Assembly (NCBI GenBank): GCA_947585115.1
Contig: CANPWW010000015.1
Coordinates: 1 to 40,603, forward strand
Direction of reading: 5' to 3'
DNA from: an uncultured Monoglobus sp.
Lineage (GTDB): Bacteria > Bacillota > Clostridia > Monoglobales > Monoglobaceae
Length of the DNA stretch: 40,603 nucleotides
Shown: in pieces, positions 32,605 through 40,603 of the stretch
Numbering within the stretch: position 1 is the stretch's first letter
Layout: every line of letters begins with the position of its first letter
The notes under the pieces: model-generated
The model's database searches: none
What the model saw: only the letters and a program-made list of their open reading frames with translations
What the model was told of the DNA's origin: nothing
Position numbers and translations under genes: made by a program

Positions 32605-32642
32605 CTATATGGTAATATTTTATCTATATGGTAATATTTTAT
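32605..32642. repeat. Perfect 19-bp tandem duplication between ruvA and ruvB
   Basis: CTATATGGTAATATTTTAT occurs twice without mismatch at 32605-32623 and 32624-32642. The second copy includes the ruvA stop codon. The duplication lies where the ruvB ribosome site would be expected. Confidence 0.92.
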
Positions 32643-33226
32643 ATCAGGTTTTTGAGACCGTGCTTTATTATATCCTCGACCGAGGCGCCTTCGGGCGCGC
32701 CGCTGACCGCTCTGCGCGCTTCCTCGCCCGAGTAGCCCAGCGCCGTCAGCGCCGTGACAGCCTCGAGGGCCGCGCCGCTCTCGGAGCTCTCGTCCGCGAT
32801 CCGCGTTATGTCATAGTCCTTGAGCTTGTCTTTGAGCTCGAGTATCAGGCGCTTGGCGCCCTTGGGCCCGAGGCCCTGCGTGTGCTTTGAAAGATACGCC
32901 GCGTCGTCGCTCATCACGCACAGCACCAGCTTTGAGGGCGAGATGTTGGAAAGCAGGCTGACCGCGGTCTTGGCCCCGACCCCGCTGACGCCGAGAAGCA
33001 TCTCAAAAAGATCGCGCTCCTCAAGCGTGGCAAAGCCGTACAGCGCGAATATGTCCGACGCGGTCTTTATATTCAGGTATGTGTAAAGCCGCGCGGTGCT
33101 TCCCTCATCGCCGAGAGCGTCAAGCGTAGCGGCGGTAGCGCGCAGCCTGTAGGCTACGCCGCCGCAGTCGATAACCGCGCAGTCGTCGGTTTTTAAAACA
33201 AGTTTTCCTTCAATATAATAAAGCAT
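32639..33226 (-). CDS. ruvA: Holliday junction binding protein RuvA
   Basis: 195 residues. It binds the junction as a tetramer and loads RuvB. The N-terminal OB fold (1-63: MLYYIEGKLV...YTYLNI) is followed by the helix-hairpin-helix domain (FEMLLGVSGVGAKTAVSLLS, GLGPKGAKRLILELKDKL). Domain III follows a short linker (about 150-195) and contacts RuvB. CGGAGA lies 9-10 bp before the ATG. Confidence 0.96.
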   Translation of the reverse strand: MLYYIEGKLVLKTDDCAVIDCGGVAYRLRATAATLDALGDEGSTARLYTYLNIKTASDIFALYGFATLEERDLFEMLLGVSGVGAKTAVSLLSNISPSKLVLCVMSDDAAYLSKHTQGLGPKGAKRLILELKDKLKDYDITRIADESSESGAALEAVTALTALGYSGEEARRAVSGAPEGASVEDIIKHGLKNLI

Positions 33227-33277
33227 GTTTTATTTCTCCGTTTGATCTGATAAATGCCTTAAAACTTTCATCATCAT

Positions 33278-33306
33278 ATTATACCAAACGAGTGAGATTT
33301 TATCAA
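33278..33306 (-). promoter_or_regulatory. Promoter of ruvA-ruvB-metG
   Basis: On the minus strand TTGATA (33301-33306), 17 bp, TATAAT (33278-33283). Confidence 0.75.
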
Positions 33307-33371
33307 GGGGTAAAATCAAATTAATTTCGGCGCGCCGCCCGCCGCTTGGCTAAATTTTTGCACAAAGCGTA

Positions 33372-33400
33372 TTGACTTTTTTTAATAAAAGATGTATAAT
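33372..33400 (+). promoter_or_regulatory. Promoter of the SLH pectinesterase
   Basis: TTGACT (33372-33377), 17 bp, TATAAT (33395-33400). The about 75-bp leader contains a small hairpin GGCGGT/ACTGCC (33412-33427) and ends with AAGGAGGG at 33470-33477. Confidence 0.78.
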
Positions 33401-33483
33401 TTATAATAACTGGCGGTGTATACTGCCGAAATGACAATATATTTGTATAAAATATTAAAATTTTATTATTAAGGAGGGTTTTT

Positions 33484-36400
33484 ATGAGAACCTTAAGAAA
33501 AACTTTGGCATTAGTGCTTGCCATCGCTATGGTGCTCACAACCTTCGGAGCCGTGACGGTTTCGGCCAATACATACGCCGACACAAACGGTCACTGGGCC
33601 GAGGGCGTGATCGACACATGGTCCGGTTACGGCGTGATCCAGGGCGACGGCGGTTACTTCAGACCCGACGACGCGATCACCCGCGCCGAGGTCGCGCAGA
33701 TAACCCAGAACGTTATCGGCTATGTAACTTCGGCACCCAATTCATTTATCGACGTTGCGGATAACGCGTGGTACACCGACGCGGTCCTCAAGCTGGTTGC
33801 GGCAGACGTTCTGACCGGAAACGGCGACGGCACAATGACGCCCGACGCCAACATGACCCGCGAGGAAGCCATGACCATGCTGAGCAGAGCCTACGGCCTC
33901 GCGCCCGTTAACAACATGGCGGGCATCACCAATTACGCCGACTATTCGAGTATATCGGAGTACGCGCAGGGCTACATCGGCGCCATGACGGCGGCCGGTT
34001 ATGTGGGCGGCTATCCCGACGGCACGATCAGACCCAAGGACAATATCGCCAGAGGCGAGTTCGTGAAGATCCTTGACAACATGATCAAGCTCTACATCAC
34101 AGGCCCCGGAACCTACGGCCCCGGCTATTTCGGCGGCATCGTTATGGTTAAGTCCGGCGGCGTTACGCTGAACGGAGTTATCGCCGACAAGGCGGTCGTT
34201 TCCCCGCTGGTATCGGGAGACGTTATCACAAACAACGCCCAGCTCACAAACGGCGTGCTCAATCTTTCGGATTCGGCGACCGTTAACTCCGAGCAGGGCA
34301 ACGGCACATCGCTCAGCGGCGTTATAGCGGGCGGCTATTACGGCGGCAGCTACGGCGGCGGCAGCGGCGGCTCAAGCAGCGGAAGCAGAAATTACACGAT
34401 CCGCTTCTATGTTGACGGCGAGCTTTACGCGACAAAGACAGCCGCGTACAACTCGTATCTCAGCGCTTCTCTCCCGGTCGATCCCACAGCGGCGAATCAG
34501 GTATTCGTGGGCTGGTACGAGTCACAGGCAGACGCGAATGCGGCCGACACCCTTGAGCCCATTGACCCCGGAAAGATAAGAGTAACAGGCACGGCCGACT
34601 ATTACGCGGGCTTCACCGCGACATCGGCGGTTCCCACACAGGCGCCGACGGTTTCGCTCAAGGATCCCTCCGAGGAGTATGATCCCTCGGCTCCCACGGA
34701 AGTTAAAGCCGAGCTGGTAACCAAGGACGGAAAAGAAGTGACCGTTAATTCGGTTGTATGGGAAGGCACGGACACGGCCGCTCAGTCAGTAAAGCTTACA
34801 AAGGACAAAGATTACACCGTCGAAGGAAATACCGTTAAATTCAGCGAAGAATTCCTGTCGGGCCTCTATGACGGAACCCACAATGTGCAGATCATGACCG
34901 ATGCCGGAGCGGTTTCGTTTGATATAGTTGTAAAGGGCTCGAGCGTATCGGTTCCCACGGCGGCACCCGCGACGCAGGCACCGGCCACGCAGGCGCCCGC
35001 AACGCAGGCTCCGGCCACGCAGGCACCCGCCACACAGGCGCCCGCGACGCAGGCTCCGGCCACGCAGGCTCCGGCAACGCAGGCTCCGGCCACGCAGGCA
35101 CCCGCAAAGCTTTATAACGCCACGCTTAAAGTAAACGGCGGCGAAGGCGAGCTGACAGCGGCAGCCGCGCCCACGCAGGCGCCCGCTCAGCCGACGCAGG
35201 CACCGGCAGAGCCCACAAAGGCTCCCGACAATCCTCCGGCAGTCGGCGGCGAGAGCAAGGTATGGAACTTCACCGAGGGCGAGTGGAAAGATTTCTCGTT
35301 CTTGCTTGATGAAAATGCCGCCTCGCAGAAGACCGTTGACGGCATAACGGTAGGAGCTGTCAAGGGCGTATCGGGAGCAAAGAGCATCACGACAAGCGCG
35401 GAGGACGGACTTAAGCTCAGCGCGTCGGGAAGCTGCTACTTCTCATACACGGCGGCCGAGGCCGGAACTATCAAGTTCACGGTAAAGGCGTCGGGAGATT
35501 CGCCTTACAAGAAGGATGGAGACACAACGTTAAGATCGATAAAGATAACAAAGGGCACAGAGAAAGAGAAAGAGGACACGTACTGCAGCGCGGATCCGTT
35601 GGTACTGACAAAGGATTATTCATATGATCTGGCGGCAGGCGAGACCATACAGGTAGCGGGCGGCACAAACGGCTTCTATCTCCCGGCGCTGAGCTTCACG
35701 CCCACAGGCGGCTCGGTTGAGCCCTCCACACCCACTCAGGCCCCCGCGGAGCCCACGCAGGCTCCTTCAACGGGCGGTGAGACACCCGAGGGCGCGAGCA
35801 CATACACTGTTGACAAAAACGCGCTTATAAGCGAGGGCAAAAAGCTGACAGACGACGCAAACGTTACGGTTGTTAACAAGTACAGCGGCGAGGTTGGCGA
35901 GGACAAAGACCCCGAGACCCTGACAATAAGCGGCAGGGAATTTGACAGCACAAGCTTCCTGAGAGTAAGAAGCGCGAATACCAAGCCGAAGTCGGTAAGC
36001 GATCTGACATTCTTTGCCTCCACGGGCGCTATGAATCCCGACAACACACCCTCGAGCTTTGACTGCACTATCCTTGAGATAACGCCTCATGTTGACGGCG
36101 TATTCAAGATCTATTACAGACGTCAGCCCGAAAGCGGAACCGAAAACTTTATTCCCGACAGCGGCAAAGACACCAAGCTTGCCGACGAGACGACAGCGGC
36201 GGTTCCCTGCGCTTCGGAGAATATCGAAACAATGACCGAGGGCAAGGATTACGGCTACGGCACAAAGACATGGAACCTCAGCAAGGATAAGCTCTACGGT
36301 CTCTGGGCGGCCGGCACAACAGGCGTGATCTACAGCTACGAGTTCATCCCCGCCGCGTCCGCTTCCGACGCGGTTGCCGAGGCTGCGGAGCTGACACCCG

Positions 36401-39400
36401 TTGAGGATACCGATGGTCTTTACAAGTACATACGCGATCAATATGTTGCCGATAATCTGGAAGTGAGCTTCAACGCACCTAAGGACGAGATCTCGTATAA
36501 ATCAACGTTCGGCAACAAGTATATTACCGTATACAGCAAGGGCGAGGGAACGGCTCCCAAGCTCGGAATCGCGAAGAACTATGACGGCGGCAGAATTATC
36601 CTGAGAACAGGCACAATGGCTAAGTGGGATGTTGACCTCAACAACGTTATCGCGGTTTGCGCTCCCTATGACTGCAAGATCAAGGTAAGAGCCGGTCAGT
36701 CGAGCGGAAAAGAAGGCGAGGATACCACCTTGACCATTAACGCTCAGACCGGACTCGGTCTCGACAATCCGACTAAAAAGGCGCTTTCGTACACATTGGA
36801 TGTAAGAAACGGCGACGTTGACGTTCCCGAGACATACAGCGCCAAAGAGGGCGACATTGTATACTTCTGGTTTGACAGCGGTGCAGGAACAGTCGTTTCG
36901 TTCACATTCTTAAAGGACGAGGGCGGCTCCGAACCTGCGCAGCCCACGCAGGCGCCGGCCGAGCCCACGCAGGCTCCCGCGACGGCGGAGCCCACGCAGG
37001 CTCCCGCGACGGCGGAGCCCACGCAGGCTCCCGCGCCAGCAGAGCCCGGAATAAAGACATATCAGTTCGAGGAGGGCGCGACGGTTACATACAGCGGAAC
37101 ACCCGCCGTTTCGGGCGCGGTACCCGAGATCAAAGTGACCGGCGCCGACGGCAAGGATATTCCCGTAAGCGGCAATTCCTTCACGATGCCCGCTCAGGAC
37201 GTAAGAGTTGAAGTTACCTACACGGCTGCGGCGGAGACGTACACCGTATCTGTTGCCGACGGCATCACCGGCGGCTCGGTAGTGCTGATCCCCGAGGCGA
37301 CCGAAAAGCCCGCGGAGCCCACAAAGGCTCCCGAGGCGACCGAGAAGCCCGCGGAGCCCACAAAGGCTCCCGAGGCGACCGAGAAACCCGCGGAGCCCAC
37401 AAACGCTCCGGAGGGACCCACAAAGGATCCCGCGGCCGGAAACGACTATCCCGAAGGCTCGATCGTTTGGGACTTCGGCAAGGAGCCCTTCATTAACGCC
37501 GACGGCACGGTGAACACCACAATGTTCCCCGCTGGCACATTGGAGGACAGATACAACGTTGGCCCTGATTCTATCGTTAACGTGAACGGACTGACGTATT
37601 ACACGACGTCCGATATGGGCACAAAGCCTACCGTGAACGCGTTTGTAAAGAAAGGCACAAAAAATTTCGCTGACGGCCGGACATTTACATCGTCGATCAA
37701 GACACAGGGCAGAGGCACATTACAGCCTGCCGAAGAGCCCGGCGAGTATATAAAGGACAAGTGCTTCGAGTTTACCACTCCCGAAAGCGGAACCGTATAT
37801 GTATACGCGGCCAGCGGCGACAGCAATGCCACGGTACTGCATATCGCCATTAATAACAGCGAGATTTCCAACCTCACTCTCGCGGGTTCGGGAGAAAAGC
37901 CTGCCGAGGGCTATCCGGTTCTTGCGCAGAAAGTTTTTGGCGGTGAGGCGGTTCAGGTATACAGCGACACCAACACGAGCTACTACGCGATAGTATTCTC
38001 GCCCGACGCGGCCAACGCTACGGCGGCTGAGGTTCCGGCTGAAGGCGTTAAGTCTATCAGCGGCCTCAAGGGCGGCGAGACGATCAAGGTATACGCCGAG
38101 GCGGAGAACGCGGGCGACGAGATCAAGCTCGCCACAGACCCGAGCGCCGAGATCAAAGACATCGGCGGCGGATACTACGAGTTCACAATGCCCAAGGCGA
38201 ACACCACGGTAAGCGCCACATTCGGCGGCGGAGCGGCCGAGCCCACCACGGAGCCCGGTCCCTCGGATGAGCCCGGCGGAGTTCCCGAAAAGACTATCTG
38301 GAGAGTCGGAGATCCCGCGGTTCTGGCGGCTCTCAAGGAAGCCGGTCATATTGACACGACAAACAATACTACGGGAGAGACCGAAGCCAACGGCGCGTTA
38401 ATCGGACCCAACTTCACTTACAACGCGGGCAAGAACGCTTCATTCGATTATACCGACGGCCAAAAATACACCTTTAACGGCGCTCTGGGCGGCGGCTCCG
38501 GAAGCGCGACAAGCAGATATATCAAGATCGTTCCCAAGCAGGGCTATGATCTGACTGTAACGGTCGTATACGACACAAACAACAGTTCCGACGAGAGAGA
38601 GCAGTATATCGACTTCGGCGGAGAGCGCGTTGGCGGCGGAAAGGGCAAAGGCGTTGTAGCCGCTGTCGCAGATCTTTCAAAGGATCAGCTGGCGGCGCAT
38701 CCCGGAGAGCCCATCATCACCTACGGCGGCGGCAACAACAAGAATATCTACGCGATCATTCTTGATTACTTCGTTTCCGCTCCCGACAAGACCGTGTCCG
38801 GCGCGCTGACGAACGCCACCGGCTATGACCTGAGCGGCAGCAAGCTGGTCTTCACAAATGTTGAGGATCCTTCCGAGACATACACCACCGACTGCGGCGA
38901 TAAATATTCGATAGTTCTGCCCAAGGGCAAGACCTTCTCGGTATCCGTTGAGGGACACGACGACGTCTGCACCACGATCGATACCAAGGAGATCACGGTA
39001 ACACAGAATAAGGACGATATGACTGTTGATATAAAACTGGTAAAAATCGAGGAACTTGATGTAACGGGTACCGTTTCGATGATCACGTCCCACGATGTAT
39101 ACACACCGGTATACGCTTATCCCGAGGGTGTAGCCACAACTCTGGTATTCACCAACGCCGAGGATCCGACCGCGGTGAAAGAGGCGGCTGTAAACGCCGA
39201 CGGCACATACACCGTTAAGCTTATGTCGGCTGAGGACTATAATGTAACCATCAAGGACGCCAACGGCTACACGCTTTCGCCTCTCTCCGAGACATACACT
39301 CTCGAGGGCGGAGTCGAGGATCCCTACAAGAACATCCTTCTTATGAAGGACGTTGCCGAGAAGCTTGATTATAAAGACACTCTGACGGTCGGCGCGGATA

Positions 39401-40500
39401 AGGATTATCCCACGATCAGAGAGGCTCTCGCGGCGGCTAGACTGATGGAGAGAGAGCCCGGTCAGGTGGTTAATATCGTGATCGATCCCGGCACATACAC
39501 CGAGCAGCTCTATGTCAATATAGACGATATCGCTCTCAAGGCCGCGGATCCCGCGAACAGACCTCTCATTCAGTGGTACTACGGCATAGGCTACCTCTAT
39601 TACTCATCGGCTCCCGGCGGATCCGCCACAGGAGCGGCCGGCTGGTACAACGCGGATTACGCGGTATCAAAGACCGTAAAGAGCGCTGTTAACAACTGGG
39701 GCGCGGCCATCAGGACCCTTAACAGAGGCTTCTATATGGAGAACATCAATGTTGAGAACACATTCAACAAGTTCATCAATCCCGCCGAGATAGCCGACGG
39801 CGTTGCCTGCGGCGACAAGGATTGGGAGAGAACCGCAAACAGAACGCCCAAGGAAATGAAGCAGAAGGAAGGCGCGACCGAAAGAGCGGCGGCTATCTTC
39901 GCGGGCGGCAGCCAGATCGAGCTTTACAGATGCTCGTTCTCATCCAGTCAGGACACGTTCGGAACAGGCGCTGCCTCGATGTATGTCAAGGAGTGCGACA
40001 TCGCCGGAAACACAGACTATATCTGCGGCGGCGACAACTGCTACTTCGAAAACTGCAATCTGATCTGGCAGGGCTACAGCGACAAGGCTGCCGGCGGATA
40101 CATAACCGCCAGCAAGACCAGCAAAGCGCCTCATGAGGATCTCGGCTATTACTTCAAGAACTGCACGGTTAAATACAACACCGCGGATCCCGACATGAAG
40201 TTCACGGCCGGCGACTGGGGCAGAAACTGGGGCGGAGTCAACGCTCAGACGATCTTTGACCACACCATAATAGACACCGGCGTTGATAAGCCCGGCAAGT
40301 GGGGCAACATGGGCGGAGATCCCACAAAGATATCTGACCTCTATGTTGTAAACGGCGTGTACAGCGCCGACAACCTCGAGAAGGATCTGACCGATTCCGA
40401 CGACAATCCCCGCGGAACATACGTTGACCGCGGATATGAGCTCCCGGCGGCTACGGACTTCTTCGGAGACTGGACCCCCGCGAATTACATCGCTCAGTAA
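33484..40500 (+). CDS. Giant SLH-anchored pectinesterase (CE8)
   Basis: 2338 residues. A signal peptide (about 1-28) is followed by three S-layer homology repeats (about 30-72, 88-135, 147-197) that would bind wall polymers. Then come a Gly-rich hinge (282-301), an InlB-like repeat (about 302-380) and a CBM-X2-like immunoglobulin fold (about 388-490). Five related beta-rich modules follow (about 590-740, 773-957, 979-1144, 1326-1509, 1601-1767), joined by Thr/Pro linkers. Two carboxypeptidase-regulatory-like folds (about 1770-1955) precede a C-terminal pectin methylesterase beta-helix (about 1965-2330). The catalytic set is present: Q2156-D2157-T, D2178 in GNTDYI and R2247 in WGRNW. The 21-residue spacing of the two Asp equals plant PME. 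It would demethylesterify pectin at the cell surface. Confidence 0.93.
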   Translation: MRTLRKTLALVLAIAMVLTTFGAVTVSANTYADTNGHWAEGVIDTWSGYGVIQGDGGYFRPDDAITRAEVAQITQNVIGYVTSAPNSFIDVADNAWYTDAVLKLVAADVLTGNGDGTMTPDANMTREEAMTMLSRAYGLAPVNNMAGITNYADYSSISEYAQGYIGAMTAAGYVGGYPDGTIRPKDNIARGEFVKILDNMIKLYITGPGTYGPGYFGGIVMVKSGGVTLNGVIADKAVVSPLVSGDVITNNAQLTNGVLNLSDSATVNSEQGNGTSLSGVIAGGYYGGSYGGGSGGSSSGSRNYTIRFYVDGELYATKTAAYNSYLSASLPVDPTAANQVFVGWYESQADANAADTLEPIDPGKIRVTGTADYYAGFTATSAVPTQAPTVSLKDPSEEYDPSAPTEVKAELVTKDGKEVTVNSVVWEGTDTAAQSVKLTKDKDYTVEGNTVKFSEEFLSGLYDGTHNVQIMTDAGAVSFDIVVKGSSVSVPTAAPATQAPATQAPATQAPATQAPATQAPATQAPATQAPATQAPATQAPAKLYNATLKVNGGEGELTAAAAPTQAPAQPTQAPAEPTKAPDNPPAVGGESKVWNFTEGEWKDFSFLLDENAASQKTVDGITVGAVKGVSGAKSITTSAEDGLKLSASGSCYFSYTAAEAGTIKFTVKASGDSPYKKDGDTTLRSIKITKGTEKEKEDTYCSADPLVLTKDYSYDLAAGETIQVAGGTNGFYLPALSFTPTGGSVEPSTPTQAPAEPTQAPSTGGETPEGASTYTVDKNALISEGKKLTDDANVTVVNKYSGEVGEDKDPETLTISGREFDSTSFLRVRSANTKPKSVSDLTFFASTGAMNPDNTPSSFDCTILEITPHVDGVFKIYYRRQPESGTENFIPDSGKDTKLADETTAAVPCASENIETMTEGKDYGYGTKTWNLSKDKLYGLWAAGTTGVIYSYEFIPAASASDAVAEAAELTPVEDTDGLYKYIRDQYVADNLEVSFNAPKDEISYKSTFGNKYITVYSKGEGTAPKLGIAKNYDGGRIILRTGTMAKWDVDLNNVIAVCAPYDCKIKVRAGQSSGKEGEDTTLTINAQTGLGLDNPTKKALSYTLDVRNGDVDVPETYSAKEGDIVYFWFDSGAGTVVSFTFLKDEGGSEPAQPTQAPAEPTQAPATAEPTQAPATAEPTQAPAPAEPGIKTYQFEEGATVTYSGTPAVSGAVPEIKVTGADGKDIPVSGNSFTMPAQDVRVEVTYTAAAETYTVSVADGITGGSVVLIPEATEKPAEPTKAPEATEKPAEPTKAPEATEKPAEPTNAPEGPTKDPAAGNDYPEGSIVWDFGKEPFINADGTVNTTMFPAGTLEDRYNVGPDSIVNVNGLTYYTTSDMGTKPTVNAFVKKGTKNFADGRTFTSSIKTQGRGTLQPAEEPGEYIKDKCFEFTTPESGTVYVYAASGDSNATVLHIAINNSEISNLTLAGSGEKPAEGYPVLAQKVFGGEAVQVYSDTNTSYYAIVFSPDAANATAAEVPAEGVKSISGLKGGETIKVYAEAENAGDEIKLATDPSAEIKDIGGGYYEFTMPKANTTVSATFGGGAAEPTTEPGPSDEPGGVPEKTIWRVGDPAVLAALKEAGHIDTTNNTTGETEANGALIGPNFTYNAGKNASFDYTDGQKYTFNGALGGGSGSATSRYIKIVPKQGYDLTVTVVYDTNNSSDEREQYIDFGGERVGGGKGKGVVAAVADLSKDQLAAHPGEPIITYGGGNNKNIYAIILDYFVSAPDKTVSGALTNATGYDLSGSKLVFTNVEDPSETYTTDCGDKYSIVLPKGKTFSVSVEGHDDVCTTIDTKEITVTQNKDDMTVDIKLVKIEELDVTGTVSMITSHDVYTPVYAYPEGVATTLVFTNAEDPTAVKEAAVNADGTYTVKLMSAEDYNVTIKDANGYTLSPLSETYTLEGGVEDPYKNILLMKDVAEKLDYKDTLTVGADKDYPTIREALAAARLMEREPGQVVNIVIDPGTYTEQLYVNIDDIALKAADPANRPLIQWYYGIGYLYYSSAPGGSATGAAGWYNADYAVSKTVKSAVNNWGAAIRTLNRGFYMENINVENTFNKFINPAEIADGVACGDKDWERTANRTPKEMKQKEGATERAAAIFAGGSQIELYRCSFSSSQDTFGTGAASMYVKECDIAGNTDYICGGDNCYFENCNLIWQGYSDKAAGGYITASKTSKAPHEDLGYYFKNCTVKYNTADPDMKFTAGDWGRNWGGVNAQTIFDHTIIDTGVDKPGKWGNMGGDPTKISDLYVVNGVYSADNLEKDLTDSDDNPRGTYVDRGYELPAATDFFGDWTPANYIAQ
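34966..35100 (+). repeat. Nine 15-bp units encoding APATQ linker
   Basis: Nine head-to-tail 15-bp units of the type CCGGCCACGCAGGCT encode the repeated pentapeptide PATQA. Units differ mainly at third codon positions. The tract is an extended Thr/Pro linker and a likely site of copy-number change. Confidence 0.93.
36961..37041 (+). repeat. Three 27-bp linker repeats
   Basis: Units at 36961-36987, 36988-37014 and 37015-37041 encode EPTQAPATA-type linkers. The first two are identical; the third differs at its last bases. Confidence 0.88.
37291..37407 (+). repeat. Three 39-bp linker repeats
   Basis: Units at 37291-37329, 37330-37368 and 37369-37407 encode PEATEKPAEPTKA. Only single-base differences separate them, implying recent duplication or gene conversion. 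Confidence 0.88.
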
Positions 40501-40511
40501 AAGGCACAACC

Positions 40512-40546
40512 AAAAGGAACCCTTCGGGGCAATGTCATTAAGTTAA
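40512..40546 (+). repeat. End-of-window repeat, right copy
   Basis: AAAAGGAACCC, a short CCC-TTC-GGG hairpin, then AATGTCATTAAGTTAA. It lies 11 bp after the pectinesterase stop and matches 57-93 on the opposite strand. Confidence 0.75.
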
Positions 40547-40556
40547 GAAAGAGAGC

Positions 40557-40595
40557 AAAGAACCAAGTTCAGAAAAAGGACTTGGTTCTTTTTTT
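40557..40595 (+). terminator. Terminator of the pectinesterase gene
   Basis: AAGAACCAAGT (40558-40568) and ACTTGGTTCTT (40580-40590) form an 11-bp stem followed by more T. A stretch of about 60 bp containing the repeat lies between it and the stop codon. Confidence 0.88.
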
Positions 40596-40603
40596 GAAAT
40601 TTT

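Noticed and set aside
34866-35093. A 75-codon antisense ORF of GACVA repeats
   Set aside because: It is the reverse translation of the 15-bp linker repeats in the pectinesterase gene.

Overview
The window looks like chromosomal DNA of an anaerobic, endospore-forming member of the class Clostridia with fairly high G+C. The support is a sporulation sigma factor G, a DUF3794/LysM protein of the SipL type, rubrerythrin, SLH-domain surface proteins and TTGACA/TATAAT promoters with 17-bp spacing. The very large S-layer-homology pectinesterase suggests a gut or plant-matter degrader, with a lifestyle like Monoglobus (inference). I saw no rRNA, tRNA, CRISPR array, prophage or transposase gene.

Layout. 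1-678: repeat-rich intergenic DNA. 679-7625 (+): envelope cluster of a membrane-anchored SLH-like protein, an FHA protein, a SEDS glycosyltransferase, a class B PBP and a copper-amine-oxidase-N/SH3 protein. 8020-10855 (+): ispE and typA. 10884-12315: two divergent regulators (XRE and WYL). 12331-16583 (-): DAHP synthase, then a polyamine operon (signal-peptidase-like gene, speD, Orn/Lys/Arg decarboxylase). 16784-18307 (+): cytoplasmic GH43. 18512-20426 (-): enolase and a HAD phosphatase. 21104-23086 (+): sigG and a D,D-carboxypeptidase behind a sigma-G-like promoter. 23126-23661 (-): YafQ/DinJ-type toxin-antitoxin pair. 23950-25152 (+): ftsZ, convergent with sipL (-). 26999-28046 (+): rubrerythrin and ruvC. 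28100-33226 (-): a copper-amine-oxidase-N protein, a zinc-ribbon membrane protein, metG, ruvB and ruvA. 33484-40500 (+): the 2338-residue SLH pectinesterase.

The main unexplained signal lies between the genes: a system of dispersed hairpin elements. Type A elements are about 100 bp (98, 99 and 100 bp) and consist of two inverted GGGCGG...CCGCCC palindromes. Type B and type C elements have fixed flanks and variable inner stems. Across copies the stem sequence changes on both sides so that pairing is kept (five B copies, four C copies). In C the variable stem sits between two direct GGAGGTGG repeats, and one remnant at 18321 looks like a deletion between them. One A element is nested in a B/C module at 134-394. 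The two window ends carry the same 20-nt sequence in opposite orientation, as expected if assembly broke at a repeat.

A second notable point is the first gene of the polyamine operon. It has the full signal peptidase I fold signature but Gly and Ser in place of the catalytic Ser and Lys. All positions and motifs were read by eye; no database or folding program was run.
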